Below are positions 31,643-40,988 of a stretch of DNA of 64,000 nt, in pieces. Both the position numbers and the translations under genes were made by a program. Where the stretch lies: positions 1,054,001 through 1,118,000 of the forward strand of contig NZ_JBDZDN010000001.1 of assembly GCF_040049215.1 (NCBI RefSeq), read 5' to 3'. The notes beneath the pieces were generated by a model. The model searched no databases, was not told the DNA's origin, and saw only the letters and a program-made list of their open reading frames with translations. Numbering within the stretch: position 1 is the stretch's first letter; every line of letters starts with the position of its first letter. Origin of the DNA: Mesorhizobium_K sp040049215 (lineage in GTDB: Bacteria > Pseudomonadota > Alphaproteobacteria > Rhizobiales > Rhizobiaceae).

Positions 31643-32574
31643 GAGAACCTCGTTCCTTTTTCCATTCTCAAGCCGCGGAGGAACTCCTCCGCCGTCACCG
31701 GTCTGCCACCGGCGCGCTGCAATTGGGTCAGCCGCACAGCGCCGTCCGCGCAGGCGACCGTCAGGTGCTCGTCAACAAGCTCGCCCGGCTCGCCAATGCC
31801 TTCCGCCGGCATCGAGCGCAGGAGCTTCAGCCGCTCGGCCTTGCCGCCAACCGCCATCTCGCACCATGCGCCGGGAAAGGGCGACAGGCCGCGAATGCGA
31901 TTGTGCACGTCGACCGCCGGCTGCCGCCAGTCGATCCGCGTGTCCCCCTTATCGATCTTTTTGGCGTAAATCACGCCCTCGGCGGACTGCGGTGTCAGGG
32001 CGAGCGTGCCGGCTTCGAGTTGCTTCAGCGCCTCAACCATCAGTCCGGCGCCAACCGTCATCAATCGGTCGTGCAACTCTCCTGATGTCTCGCAGGGCCC
32101 GATCACGACGCGCTGGTCCAGCGCCACCGGCCCGGTATCGAGCCCTTCCTCCATCTTCATGACCATCATGCCGGTTTCATGGTCGCCGGCCATGATCGCC
32201 CGCTGGATGGGGGCGGCACCGCGCCAGCGCGGCAAGAGCGAGGCGTGTCCGTTCCAGGCACCCAGCCGCGTGCCTTCGAGGACCTGTTTCGGCAAAAGTA
32301 GCCCGTAGGCGACCACGACAGCCGCATCGGCCTTCAGGGCGGCAAAGGCCTCCTGCTCGGCCTGCCCCTTCAGCGAAACCGGCGTCCTCACCGCGATGCC
32401 CAGCCTTTCGGCCTCGCGCTGCACCGGCGACGGCGTCAGCTCCAGCCCCCGCCGGCCGGCCGGCCGCGGCGGCTGCGTGTAGACGGCAACGATCTCGTGC
32501 CCCGCTTCCACGATCGCGCGAAGCGTCGGCACGGAAAATTCCGGCGTGCCCATGAAGATGATGCGAAGCGGCAT
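31639..32574 (-). CDS. fmt: Methionyl-tRNA formyltransferase
   Basis: Formylates initiator Met-tRNA using 10-formyl-tetrahydrofolate. 311 residues. N-terminal Rossmann domain IIFMGTPEFSVPTL near residue 4, catalytic Asn and His in NGHASLLPRWRGAAP near 109, the Asp in KMEEGLDTGPV near 140, and C-terminal OB-like domain with the RGLSPFPGAWC strand near 230. The usual NVHASLLP is NGHASLLP here, which leaves the catalytic residues intact. Deformylase def lies 87 bases upstream in the same direction. Confidence 0.97.
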   Translation of the reverse strand: MPLRIIFMGTPEFSVPTLRAIVEAGHEIVAVYTQPPRPAGRRGLELTPSPVQREAERLGIAVRTPVSLKGQAEQEAFAALKADAAVVVAYGLLLPKQVLEGTRLGAWNGHASLLPRWRGAAPIQRAIMAGDHETGMMVMKMEEGLDTGPVALDQRVVIGPCETSGELHDRLMTVGAGLMVEALKQLEAGTLALTPQSAEGVIYAKKIDKGDTRIDWRQPAVDVHNRIRGLSPFPGAWCEMAVGGKAERLKLLRSMPAEGIGEPGELVDEHLTVACADGAVRLTQLQRAGGRPVTAEEFLRGLRMEKGTRFS

Positions 32575-32661
32575 TGCTGGTAGCGCTGTCCAAGCCTTTC
32601 GGTCCCGCGTTCAACCGGTCTTGCGGCTTCAGGTCAAGCCAAATGCGGAGGGCGCGAAGCG

Positions 32662-33192
32662 CTACCCTACCATCTTCGCCGGCGGGCGGTCCCTGGCGAG
32701 CTTCTTGAACTTCTTCACCACCATGTCGCGCTTCAGCTTCGAGATATGGTCGATGAAGAGCACGCCGTTGAGGTGGTCGATCTCGTGCTGCAGGCAGGTC
32801 GCGAGCAGGCCCTCGGCTTCGACCTCCTGCTCTCTCCCCTCGCGGTCCAGGTGGCGCAGGCGAACCTTGGCCGGGCGTTCGACCTCGGCGTAATAGTCCG
32901 GGATCGACAGGCAGCCTTCCTCGTAGACGGAGCGATCGTCGCTGCTTGCAAGGATCTCCGGATTGATGAAGACCTGCGGCGCCGGCGGCTCGCCTTCCTT
33001 GGCGAGGTCGATGACCAGCATGCGCAGCGGTTCGCCGACCTGGATCGCGGCCAGCCCTATCCCCGGCGCGTCATACATGGTTTCGAGCATGTCGTCGGCA
33101 AGCTTCAGCAGCGGCGCGTCGACGCATTCCACCGGCTTGGAAACCAGGCGCAGGACGGGATCGGGAAGGATGACAAGCGGCTTGATCGGCAT
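32662..33192 (-). CDS. def: Peptide deformylase
   Basis: Fe/Zn hydrolase that removes N-formyl from nascent proteins. 176 residues. Motif 1 GIGLAAIQVG near residue 46, motif 2 EEGCLSIP near 93 (metal-binding Cys), motif 3 LQHEIDHLNG near 136 (metal-binding His pair and catalytic Glu). ATG at 33192 chosen; the GTG at 33201 would add three residues. First gene of the def-fmt-GNAT-truA group; the upstream intergenic region is shared with the divergent rmuC gene. Confidence 0.97.
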   Translation of the reverse strand: MPIKPLVILPDPVLRLVSKPVECVDAPLLKLADDMLETMYDAPGIGLAAIQVGEPLRMLVIDLAKEGEPPAPQVFINPEILASSDDRSVYEEGCLSIPDYYAEVERPAKVRLRHLDREGREQEVEAEGLLATCLQHEIDHLNGVLFIDHISKLKRDMVVKKFKKLARDRPPAKMVG

Positions 33193-33287
33193 GCGCCTCA
33201 CCTAAGACCTCGAAATAGAAGCGTCAACATCGTCGTTTGTTCTTGTTTTGATCTAGCCGGACCCGCCGAATCGGTTATGCTTGGCGG

Positions 33288-34556
33288 ATGGATCAGCTTA
33301 CCGCCATGCTTTCGGAGCCAATCGCCAAGCTGGGGGCGACCACGATCACGCTTGGGCAGGCGCTGGCTTTCGCCGCCTTTCTTTTCGCGACCCTCTTCGT
33401 CGGCCTGGTTGTTTCGCTCTGGCGCTCCGGGCGTGCGCGCGCCGCGGCCGCCGCGGAAGCCGTCGAACGCGCGCGGCAGGCCGAGACCCAGATGATGGCG
33501 CTCGCCCAGGCGCAGGCCGAGATGCAGGGCCGGCTCGGCGCCGTGGCGGAGGTATTCGGCGCGCGGCAGGCCGAACTCAACCAGTCGCTCGGCCAGCGGC
33601 TCGACGCCATGACCGGGCGCATCGGCCTGACCATCACCGAGCAGACCAAGTCGACGCATGATTCGCTGGCCAAGCTGCAGGAGCGGCTCGCGGTGATCGA
33701 CAGCGCGCAGAACAACATCCAGTCGCTTGCCGGCCAGGTGGTGCAGCTCCAGGCGATCCTCTCCAACAAGCAGACGCGCGGCGCCTTCGGCCAGTCGCGC
33801 ATGGAGGCGATCGTCGCCGACGGCCTGCCGCAGGGGGCATACGAGTTCCAGGCGACTCTGTCGAACGGAAGCCGGCCGGACTGCCTCGTCAAGATGCCCA
33901 ACGGCACGCCGTCGCTGGTCATCGACGCCAAGTTTCCACTCGAAGCCTGGAACGCCATCCGCGCCGCGGCCGAGGCCGAAAATGCGGGCGATGCACCCAA
34001 GTACGCTGCGCAGGCCTTCCGCCGCGACGTCGAGTACCACATCAAGGCGATAGCGGATAAATACCTGATCTCGGGCGAGACCCAGGAAACGGCGTTCATG
34101 TTCGTGCCGTCGGAATCGATCTTCGCCGAGATTCACGAGAATTTCGAAGCGGTCGTCCAGAGGGCTCACCGTGCGCGCGTGGTCATCGTGTCGCCCTCGC
34201 TGCTGATGCTGTCGATCCAGGTCGTGCAATCGATTCTCAAGGACGCCCGGATGCGCGAGCAGGCGCATCTGATCCAGGGCGAGGTCTCACGGCTGATGGA
34301 TGATCTTTCGCGGCTGGATGAACGCGTGCGCAAGCTGCAAACGCATTTTGCCCTCACAAGCCGCGATATCGAGCAAATCGTCACGTCGACTGAAAAGGTG
34401 ACCAAGCGAGGTCAGAGGATCAAGGACGTTGAGCTCGGCGCAGATGCTGTCGACGAGGCCGACATTTCGCGCGCGCTGCCGGCGGCGAATGAAAGCGCAT
34501 CGGTCGGGACGAAGAGCGGGCAGCTCCGGCTGCGCGTCGTCGACGAGGGCGCCTAG
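33288..34556 (+). CDS. rmuC: DNA recombination protein RmuC
   Basis: Predicted membrane-anchored nuclease-fold protein that limits inversions at repeats. 422 residues. One N-terminal membrane helix (about 22-44), a long Ala/Gln-rich coiled coil (50-135), then the RmuC domain of endonuclease-like fold: FGQSRMEAIVADGLP near 165, RPDCLVKMPNG and VIDAKFPLEAW near 195-215, and AFMFVPSESIFAEI near 270. ATG at 33288. The def promoter region is shared, divergently. Confidence 0.93.
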   Translation: MDQLTAMLSEPIAKLGATTITLGQALAFAAFLFATLFVGLVVSLWRSGRARAAAAAEAVERARQAETQMMALAQAQAEMQGRLGAVAEVFGARQAELNQSLGQRLDAMTGRIGLTITEQTKSTHDSLAKLQERLAVIDSAQNNIQSLAGQVVQLQAILSNKQTRGAFGQSRMEAIVADGLPQGAYEFQATLSNGSRPDCLVKMPNGTPSLVIDAKFPLEAWNAIRAAAEAENAGDAPKYAAQAFRRDVEYHIKAIADKYLISGETQETAFMFVPSESIFAEIHENFEAVVQRAHRARVVIVSPSLLMLSIQVVQSILKDARMREQAHLIQGEVSRLMDDLSRLDERVRKLQTHFALTSRDIEQIVTSTEKVTKRGQRIKDVELGADAVDEADISRALPAANESASVGTKSGQLRLRVVDEGA

Positions 34557-34588
34557 CCGGTCCGACCAGCCAGACCGAGCCCGGCCCT

Positions 34589-34993
34589 TTAGCCCATTTC
34601 CTTGGTCGCAAGCCCCTCGATGCCGGGAAGCCACGGCGCGGCGGAGCGATGCCAGATCTGCCGTCTGGGCTTTAGATCGGCGCGCTGGCGTGCCGTGCCG
34701 ACCCTAATGCCATAGGATTTGGGACCATCGTCGGCCGAGGTTGCGTAGATCGGCGAGCCGCATTCGGCGCAGAAGGCCTGGACGCGTCTGTTGCCGCTTT
34801 CGGCCGTCTTCACGTAAGCCTTCGGCGTGCCGCGGGTCAGACGAAAATTTTCCTCCGAGGCGAAGATCACCACGCGGAACGCCGTCCCCGAAAGCGTCTG
34901 GCAATCCGTACAATGGCAGATGCTGACCATATCCGGGTCGATCTCGGCCTCATAGGCGATCGCGCCGCAGTGACAGCCGCCGTCGATCTTCAT
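34589..34993 (-). CDS. GFA (glutathione-dependent formaldehyde-activating)/CENP-V family protein
   Basis: Small zinc protein of 134 residues. Zinc ligands: GGCHCGAIAY near residue 6, CHCTDCQTLSGTAFR near 26, and FCAECGSPIYAT near 74. The fold is that of Gfa and Mss4-like proteins; most members have unknown substrates and the formaldehyde role is not shown for this one. ATG at 34993. Convergent with rmuC. Confidence 0.9.
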   Translation of the reverse strand: MKIDGGCHCGAIAYEAEIDPDMVSICHCTDCQTLSGTAFRVVIFASEENFRLTRGTPKAYVKTAESGNRRVQAFCAECGSPIYATSADDGPKSYGIRVGTARQRADLKPRRQIWHRSAAPWLPGIEGLATKEMG

Positions 34994-35138
34994 CGTACTC
35001 TCCTATATCCGCGTCCGCGGCATATCCGCCGCGGCCCCGAGAACAGCAGAAGATTCAGGCGAGCGTGAGGTGCAAAGGGACTCTTGCCGTTGGGGCAGAG
35101 TCTTGTTTCACTGCGTTCCCGTCAACGAGGAGCGAATC

Positions 35139-35264
35139 ATGGCCAAAGGCAGCATGAAAGCGAAGAAGGAAGTCCGCAAACCGAAGAAGGACGCAAAGAA
35201 GCCGGTAGCGGCTCCGGCGCTGAAACCGGCTCCGGTTGCCGCCCTGCGGCAAAAGGAGAAGTAG
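35139..35264 (+). CDS. Lys-rich 41-residue protein
   Basis: Very small gene with a strong GAGGAG ribosome binding site eight bases before the ATG at 35139. About a third of residues are Lys or Arg in the N-terminal half, followed by an Ala/Pro-rich tail (APALKPAPVAAL). Similar tiny basic proteins occur in rhizobial genomes and may bind nucleic acids; no family name is known to me. Composition alone could arise by chance, but the ribosome binding site and clean start support it. Confidence 0.55.
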   Translation: MAKGSMKAKKEVRKPKKDAKKPVAAPALKPAPVAALRQKEK

Positions 35265-35462
35265 GCACGCGTCCGATCTCGGGCGGGCAGCCGGAGGATT
35301 GTAGTGGATTCTTTCCGGCGCCGCCGAAAGGCGCATGCGCGTCGTCGCCTCGCGCCAGGCGGGGTCATTGAACATGTCCAAGGCCGGGGCCGCTTCATCG
35401 GTCCCGGCGTCAGGGTCGGATGCTTGGATCGCCTTTTGTGCGTCCACGCGGAGCACTGCTTC

Positions 35463-35864
35463 TCAGTGTCTGCCGGACCTGGCTTTGCGCGCCGCGTAAC
35501 GCGCATCGCGCTTGGCCTTGCGTTCGGCCTCGTCGGCAAGTACCCGGGCGATGCGTTCGTTCTCTTCCGCTTCCCGGGCTCTTGCTTCCGCTTGAGCAGC
35601 CTCCTCGGCGGCGAGACGCGCCGCCTCCTCCGCTGCCTCGCGTTCCGCACGCTCCACGGCTTCGCGCGCCAGTCTTTCCTGGCGCAGCTTTTCCCTCTCG
35701 GCCTCGCGCTTCTCACGCGCCTCGATGATGGCCTGCCGCTCCGCCTTCCTTGCGAGCACCGCGGGATCGTCTTCCGCGGGCCGCGCCTTGAACCGGTCAA
35801 GCAATGCTTTCTTGGCTTCGTTCGCCGCATTGCGGCGTTCGAAGATGTCCTTTTCCCGATACAT
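35463..35864 (-). CDS. DUF6481-type highly charged helical protein
   Basis: 133 residues from ATG at 35864. The N-terminus YREKDIFERRNAANEAKK is typical of DUF6481, and residues 35-120 are one long Glu/Arg/Ala helix (coiled coil). Function unknown; rhizobial members are small abundant-looking proteins. Between its stop and the Lys-rich gene (35265-35462) only a weak minus-strand frame beginning GTG at 35456 is seen, not supported. The 287 bases upstream, to the AI-2E-type gene, hold no gene. Confidence 0.8.
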   Translation of the reverse strand: MYREKDIFERRNAANEAKKALLDRFKARPAEDDPAVLARKAERQAIIEAREKREAEREKLRQERLAREAVERAEREAAEEAARLAAEEAAQAEARAREAEENERIARVLADEAERKAKRDARYAARKARSGRH

Positions 35865-36151
35865 GATCAAATTCAGTCCTTGAAGTCTGCCAGCGCAGCT
35901 TAAATACGCAAGACGGGCGAGAGTTCAAGCGGCATTCCAGCATCACTCCCATGAAAATCCGCGGTTTGCCGCAAAGAACGCGCCGCCGACATGCTCCGGC
36001 TCGATCCGAAGCGGCGTGTTTAGGATACGAGTCCCGTGAAAGCCGACTAAGCGCCGGGTTTCTGGAACTTTGGCCAAGCTGCCGCGTTTCTGCGCGCAAG
36101 CCTCTTGTGCACTGTATAGATGGTGGCCGGCTGATTTATGGGGGGACCGTC

Positions 36152-37297
36152 ATGGCAACCGAGACCGCTGATACCGGCGTGACAGCGCCGGAAGCGGCTG
36201 ACACGCGTCGATCTGACACACGGCTCATGCGCTCGCTGCTCATCGGGATTTTCCTGCTGATGATGGTCTATGCGCTCTATTTCGGGCGCGAATTCTTCAT
36301 GCCTGTCATCCTGGCTTTCCTGCTCGCCTTGATGATGACGCCGATCGTCCGGTTCCTGCGCAAGCGCGGAATCTCCGAGCCCGTTTCCGCCACCCTGCTC
36401 ATCCTGGTTGCGGTTGCCGGCATCGGCGGCACCGCTTACTTCATCAGCGGCCCGGTGATGGGGCTTGTGAACGATGCGCCCGCCATCGGGCGGCGGCTTT
36501 CCGAAAGGCTGGCGGAGCTGCGCCATCCGTTCGAACGGGTGCTGCAGATCTCCAGGCAGGTCGAGCAGGTTGCCGACACCACTCAGGAGCCCGGCGTCCA
36601 GAAGGTCGTCATGGCGCAGCCGGGCATCGTCTCGCAGGCCGCCGGCAACCTCCTGTCGGCCTCCACGACGATCGCCATCACCTTCGTGCTTTCGCTGTTC
36701 CTCATGGCGTCCGGCAACATGTTCTATGAGAAGATCATCCAGTCATTCGCCCGGATGAGTGAAAAGAAGCGCGCCCTGAGGTTGGTGTACGATGTCGAGC
36801 GTGAAATTTCCCGCTACCTTCTGACAGTCGCATTGATCAATGGCGGACTTGGCGTCGCCATCGGCCTGGGCCTTTGGGCCATAGGCATGCCCACTCCTCT
36901 GGTGTGGGGCGTTGCGGCGGCGCTGCTCAATTTCCTGCCCTATGTCGGCGCGCTGCTGACCATCCTGCTCGTCGCCATCATCTCGATCATCACCTTCGAC
37001 AGCCTGTCCTACGCCCTCGCGGCGCCCGCCTTTGTCATATTGTGCAACGTGATCGAGGGACAGATCGTCACGCCGCTGGTCGTGGGCAGGCGGCTGGAGA
37101 TAAACGCCGTCGCCATCTTCATCGCCGTGGCGTTCTGGTCGTGGCTCTGGGGGTTCGTCGGCGCGCTGATCGCAGTTCCGTTGCTCGTCGTCATCAAGGT
37201 GTTCTGCGACCATTTCGAGAGCTGGCGGCATGTCGGCAACTTCCTTTCGGCGCAGCAGACAGCCGACGAGCCCGAAGAGCGCGCATCCGAGCATTGA
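36152..37297 (+). CDS. AI-2E transporter family (UPF0118/PerM-like) membrane protein
   Basis: Inner-membrane protein of 381 residues with about eight helices. Paired helices at residues 27-45 and 48-66, another near 80-100, a soluble middle region (about 105-165), and the C-terminal bundle from 175 to 365 with the family stretch GAVWG-like TPLVWGVAAALLNFLPYVGA near 250 and IVTPLVVGRRLEINA near 305. Family members export autoinducer-2 or act as antiporters; substrate unknown here. ATG at 36152 has GGGGGGA eight bases upstream; an in-frame ATG at 35951 is rejected. Confidence 0.9.
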   Translation: MATETADTGVTAPEAADTRRSDTRLMRSLLIGIFLLMMVYALYFGREFFMPVILAFLLALMMTPIVRFLRKRGISEPVSATLLILVAVAGIGGTAYFISGPVMGLVNDAPAIGRRLSERLAELRHPFERVLQISRQVEQVADTTQEPGVQKVVMAQPGIVSQAAGNLLSASTTIAITFVLSLFLMASGNMFYEKIIQSFARMSEKKRALRLVYDVEREISRYLLTVALINGGLGVAIGLGLWAIGMPTPLVWGVAAALLNFLPYVGALLTILLVAIISIITFDSLSYALAAPAFVILCNVIEGQIVTPLVVGRRLEINAVAIFIAVAFWSWLWGFVGALIAVPLLVVIKVFCDHFESWRHVGNFLSAQQTADEPEERASEH

Positions 37298-37403
37298 CGA
37301 GGAACGATGCGGGCCGCGCCCGCCAGGCATGGCGATCCCTTCGGCATTTGCGGCAAGGCCAGGCAGTCCTTATATCCCGGGCTGAACCTCGGATAAAATT
37401 GCC

Positions 37404-38405
37404 ATGGCCGTGCTTTCCGTCCTCGATCTCTCTCCCGTACCCGAAGGCAGCACCGCCGGCCAGTCGCTGAGAAACACGCTCGATCTCGCCCGTCATGTCG
37501 AGCGCCTCGGGTATCATCGCTACTGGCTCGCCGAGCATCACAACATGCCGGGCATCGCGAGTGCGGCGACCTCCGTCGTCATCGGCCATGTCGCGGCGGG
37601 CACGTCGACCATCAGGGTGGGCGCCGGCGGTATCATGCTGCCCAACCACGCACCGCTCGTCATCGCAGAGCAGTTCGGCACGCTGGCCGCGCTCCATCCC
37701 GGCCGCATCGACCTCGGGCTCGGGCGCGCGCCCGGCACCGATATGCTGACGGCACGGGCGCTCCGCCGCAATCTCGAAGCCGGCGCCGACAATTTCCCGC
37801 AGGACGTGGTCGAACTGATGAATTATTTCCAGCCCGCCGAGCCCGGCCAGCGCGTGCGCGCCGTGCCCGGCGAAGGCGAGGATGTCGAGGTCTGGGTCCT
37901 GGGATCCTCGACCTACGGCGCGCAGCTCGCCGCCATGCTCGGCCTTCCCTATGCCTTCGCCTCGCATTTCGCGCCGGCCGAGATGGAACATGCGATCGAC
38001 ATCTACCGCTCGCGCTTCCAGCCCTCGGACCGGCTGGCTGCCCCCAAATTGATGCTTGGCCTCAATGTCTTCGCCGCCGACACCGATGGCGAGGCACGGC
38101 TGCTGTTCAGTTCCCTGCAGCAGGCTTTCGTCAATTTGCGCACCGGGCGGCCGGGCAAGCTGCCGCCTCCGGTGGAGAATTTCGAGGCGACGCTCGATCC
38201 GATGGCAAAGGGCATGCTCGCCGGAGCGCTTTCCTGCGCCATCGTCGGCTCGCCGGCGACCGTCAGGAGCGGTCTCGACGAGTTCGTGCGCCGCACCGGC
38301 GCGGACGAGTTAATGGTCACGGCGCAGATATTCGACCACAAGGCGCGGCTCAGGTCGTTCGAAATCCTGGCCGAGGCGCATCGCGAACTTTCCCAAGCGG
38401 CCTGA
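37404..38405 (+). CDS. LLM-class flavin-dependent oxidoreductase (MsnO8 family)
   Basis: Luciferase-like TIM barrel of 333 residues. Family motifs: LDLSPVPEGS near residue 7, RYWLAEHHNMPGIASAAT near 39, VGAGGIMLPNHAPLVIAEQFGTL near 72 (seen as three short strands), and IDLGLGRAPGTD near 102. It probably uses FMNH2 and oxygen; substrate unknown. ATG at 37404. The 180 bases after its stop hold no gene or RNA that I can support. Confidence 0.9.
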   Translation: MAVLSVLDLSPVPEGSTAGQSLRNTLDLARHVERLGYHRYWLAEHHNMPGIASAATSVVIGHVAAGTSTIRVGAGGIMLPNHAPLVIAEQFGTLAALHPGRIDLGLGRAPGTDMLTARALRRNLEAGADNFPQDVVELMNYFQPAEPGQRVRAVPGEGEDVEVWVLGSSTYGAQLAAMLGLPYAFASHFAPAEMEHAIDIYRSRFQPSDRLAAPKLMLGLNVFAADTDGEARLLFSSLQQAFVNLRTGRPGKLPPPVENFEATLDPMAKGMLAGALSCAIVGSPATVRSGLDEFVRRTGADELMVTAQIFDHKARLRSFEILAEAHRELSQAA

Positions 38406-38585
38406 GTCTTGCCACGCTAACCCTTAGCGGAGAGGTTGAGACGGCTTCACGCGTGGAAAGCCCGGTTGGCCAACCCATTGATTTCGTTCAACGCTTAGGA
38501 GCGGCAGGGGGAAAACGCCGGCGACGCATGCAGGGCGTGGCGACGGTCGACTATGTCCTGAGACACAGGAGACGCCTTGCCTCAG

Positions 38586-39053
38586 TCATCCATCCCAAGG
38601 CACGCGATACATGCCCGCCCGTTCATAGAGTGCAACGGCAGGCTTGTTGCCAGCCTCCACTTTGAGGTCGACCGCCGGGGCATGGCGATCGGTGAAGGCG
38701 ACGAACACCTGTCGCAGCAGGTTATCGCCGAGACCAATCCTTCGGACGTCAGGGTGAACCGCAAGGTCCTTCAGAAATGCGCTGGTCCAGCACAACGCGA
38801 CAGCGACCAGCTTCTCTTCGCGAACGACCAGGAAGCAGAGCGAGGCGTCGAATTCGGTATCGCTGGAGAATCTCGTCCACCAGTGATCGAAGTCCGGCAC
38901 GCCCCGGCCGTCGGTATAGGCCTTGTCCATCACCTCATGGACGGCGCGGGCGTCGTCCGGCCGGAGAGTGCGGCAGGAGAAGCCGGGCCGCCACGCGGGT
39001 GGCGGGATTGGCCGGTCGAGATCTTTGCGCAGCCTGAAAGCCCGCTCCCCCAT
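38586..39053 (-). CDS. GNAT-family N-acetyltransferase
   Basis: About 155 residues. Family features include TLRPDDARAVHEVMDKAY near residue 29, then LKDLAVHPDVRRIGLGDNLL near 92 (acetyl-CoA binding R-x-x-G-x-G/A loop) and VEAGNKPAVALYERAGM near 132. The ATG at 39053 has GAGG at seven bases; the ATG at 39059 is too close to that site. Fifteen bases after it upstream lies the transglycosylase stop, same strand, so likely cotranscribed. Substrate unknown. Confidence 0.85.
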   Translation of the reverse strand: MGERAFRLRKDLDRPIPPPAWRPGFSCRTLRPDDARAVHEVMDKAYTDGRGVPDFDHWWTRFSSDTEFDASLCFLVVREEKLVAVALCWTSAFLKDLAVHPDVRRIGLGDNLLRQVFVAFTDRHAPAVDLKVEAGNKPAVALYERAGMYRVPWDG

Positions 39054-39068
39054 TTGCATCCTCGACGG

Positions 39069-40328
39069 TTAGCGGAGGGCTTTGACGATGCCCGCATCCG
39101 GGAAGCAGGTCGGCGTCTGGCCGTTCTTGGCCTGCCAATCGCCGATCGAGCGGCGCGTCTTGAAGCCCGGCAGGCCGTCGGCGCCGCCAACGTCGTAGCC
39201 GACCTTTTCCAGTCCGCGCTGCATGGCGGCGATGTCGGAGCGGTAGAGACCGCCGACCTTGCCCCACGTTCCGGCGAAACGCCCGTCGCCACCGGCGATG
39301 CGGTCGGCGCCGTGGCCGATGAAGAGCGCATAGAGATCGCTCTCATTATATTCCTTGAGCACGTAGAAATTCGGCGTGACGACGAAGGCCGGTCCGCTGC
39401 GTCCTGCCGGCATCAGCAGGAAACCCTCGGCCTTCAGCTCGCTTTTCGGGAACGGCTTGCCGCTGACCCTCTCTATGCCGAGTGCCGCCCATTCGGCGAT
39501 CTTCTTGCCCCGGTCCGGCCCTTCCAGCGCGCAGGACACGCTGTCGGGAACGGTCACCTCAAAACCCCAGTCGCGGCCCTTCACCCAGCCATAGTCGACG
39601 AGGTAATTGGCGATCGAAGCCAGCGTGTCCGGCGTCGAACTCCAGATATCGATCACGCCGTCGCCGTCGAAATCGACGGCATGCTTGAGGAACGAGGTCG
39701 GCAGGAATTGCGGCTGGCCGAGCGCGCCGGCCCATGACGATTTCATCGCCTTGCGTGTCACCAGACCCCGTTCCAGCATGACCAGGGCCGCGAGCACCTC
39801 GGTCCGGAACATGTCCTTGCGGGTCGCGAGAAACGCCTTGGTGCCCAGCACCTCGAAGGCGTCGTGCGGGATCTTCGCCGCACCGAAACCCGATTCGCGG
39901 CCCCAGATCGCCAGAACGACGCCACCGGGCACGCCGTAGCGTTTCTCTATCGCGGCAAGCGTCTTTCCATGTTTGCCGGCACGGGCACGGCCTCCCGAAC
40001 TCACCGCACCGATCGTCTTCTCGGCGAAATAATTGCCGGGCGAGCCGAACTCGGCCTGAAGCTGCTTCTTCGGCGTCTTCGGCTTTTCACCGGGCATGAC
40101 CAGATCGGGAAGATCGAGGTTCGGCTTCACGCCGGCAAACGCCGCGTCGAAGGTCGGCTTCGACACGCCGCTCGCCTGCGCCTCCGGCCAAAGATCTTGC
40201 TCGAGCCAGGCGCGGAACTGGTCATCGATCCTTGCCGCGAAGGCGGGGAAGGTTGAGCCTATGAGCGTCAATATCAACGCCGCCACAGCCGCAATAATGG
40301 TACGGGGGCACCGTAGAGAGCTGGTCAT
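39069..40328 (-). CDS. Lytic murein transglycosylase (MltB family) with peptidoglycan-binding domain
   Basis: Cleaves peptidoglycan glycan strands with formation of 1,6-anhydro-muramic acid. 419 residues. Sec signal peptide residues 1-31 ending near PAFAA, so periplasmic; no lipobox. The SLT_2 domain carries catalytic Glu in AIWGRESGFG near 138, then SSWAGALGQPQFLPTS near 200 and VDFDGDGVIDIW near 222. C-terminal peptidoglycan-binding domain near 355-415 (MQRGLEKVGYDVGGADGLPG). ATG at 40328 chosen for its GAGAAG site; ATG at 40352 possible. Twenty-five bases downstream of recR on the same strand. Confidence 0.93.
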   Translation of the reverse strand: MTSSLRCPRTIIAAVAALILTLIGSTFPAFAARIDDQFRAWLEQDLWPEAQASGVSKPTFDAAFAGVKPNLDLPDLVMPGEKPKTPKKQLQAEFGSPGNYFAEKTIGAVSSGGRARAGKHGKTLAAIEKRYGVPGGVVLAIWGRESGFGAAKIPHDAFEVLGTKAFLATRKDMFRTEVLAALVMLERGLVTRKAMKSSWAGALGQPQFLPTSFLKHAVDFDGDGVIDIWSSTPDTLASIANYLVDYGWVKGRDWGFEVTVPDSVSCALEGPDRGKKIAEWAALGIERVSGKPFPKSELKAEGFLLMPAGRSGPAFVVTPNFYVLKEYNESDLYALFIGHGADRIAGGDGRFAGTWGKVGGLYRSDIAAMQRGLEKVGYDVGGADGLPGFKTRRSIGDWQAKNGQTPTCFPDAGIVKALR

Positions 40329-40353
40329 CCCGCTCTTCTCAATGACAACCATG

Positions 40354-40962
40354 TCAAAACGCTGTCCGCGATTTCAGCGCCGCCGACAACGTGCCCTCGT
40401 CGAGATAGTCGAGTTCACCGCCCACCGGCACGCCATGCGCCAGCCGCGTCACCTTCACGCCGAAGCCGGCAAGCTGGTCGGTCAGGTAGTGCGCCGTGGT
40501 CTGGCCCTCGACCGTGGCGTTGACCGCGAGGATGACCTCCTTCACCTCGCCCTCCGCTATCCTGTCGACCAGCGTCCTGATGTTCAACTGCTCCGGGCCG
40601 ATGCCGTCGAGCGGCGACAGCGTGCCGCCAAGCACATGGAAACGCGCATTCATCGAGCCGGCGCGCTCCAGCGCCCAGAGGTCGGCGACATCCTCGACCA
40701 CGATGATCATCGCCGGATCGCGGCGGGCGTCGGTGCAGATCATGCAGGGGTCGGCCGTATCGACATTGCCGCAGACCGAGCAGATGCGCACCTTGTCGAC
40801 CGCCTCGCTCATCGCGTCGGCGAGTGGCGAAAGCAGCTGCTCCTTCTTCTTGATGAGATGCAACGCCGCGCGCCGCGCCGAGCGCGGCCCGAGCCCCGGC
40901 ACCTTGGCCAGAAGCTGGATCAGGCGCTCGATCTCGGGGCCGGCGATTCGTTTGGAGGACAT
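40354..40962 (-). CDS. recR: Recombination mediator protein RecR
   Basis: Loads RecA in the RecFOR gap-repair pathway. 202 residues. Helix-hairpin-helix LLAKVPGLGPRSARRAALHL near residue 15 (given here as the family motif), zinc C4 motif CSVCGNVDTADPCMIC near 57-72, and Toprim motif VVEDVADLWALE near 83, plus Walker-B like strand VILAVNATVEGQTTA near 140. ATG at 40962 is the conserved start. It follows ybaB and dnaX on the same strand, the classic dnaX-ybaB-recR arrangement. Confidence 0.97.
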   Translation of the reverse strand: MSSKRIAGPEIERLIQLLAKVPGLGPRSARRAALHLIKKKEQLLSPLADAMSEAVDKVRICSVCGNVDTADPCMICTDARRDPAMIIVVEDVADLWALERAGSMNARFHVLGGTLSPLDGIGPEQLNIRTLVDRIAEGEVKEVILAVNATVEGQTTAHYLTDQLAGFGVKVTRLAHGVPVGGELDYLDEGTLSAALKSRTAF

Positions 40963-40988
40963 GGTGTAAATATAGGCCGTAGGCAGTT

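Noticed and set aside
35055..35456. Minus-strand frame from GTG at 35456 between the Lys-rich gene and the DUF6481 gene
   Set aside because: It overlaps the better supported plus-strand small gene, lacks a ribosome binding site, and decays into Leu-rich and Arg-rich sequence.
38406..38585. Possible RNA gene between the LLM oxidoreductase and GNAT genes
   Set aside because: No tRNA arms or other recognisable RNA core could be folded by eye.
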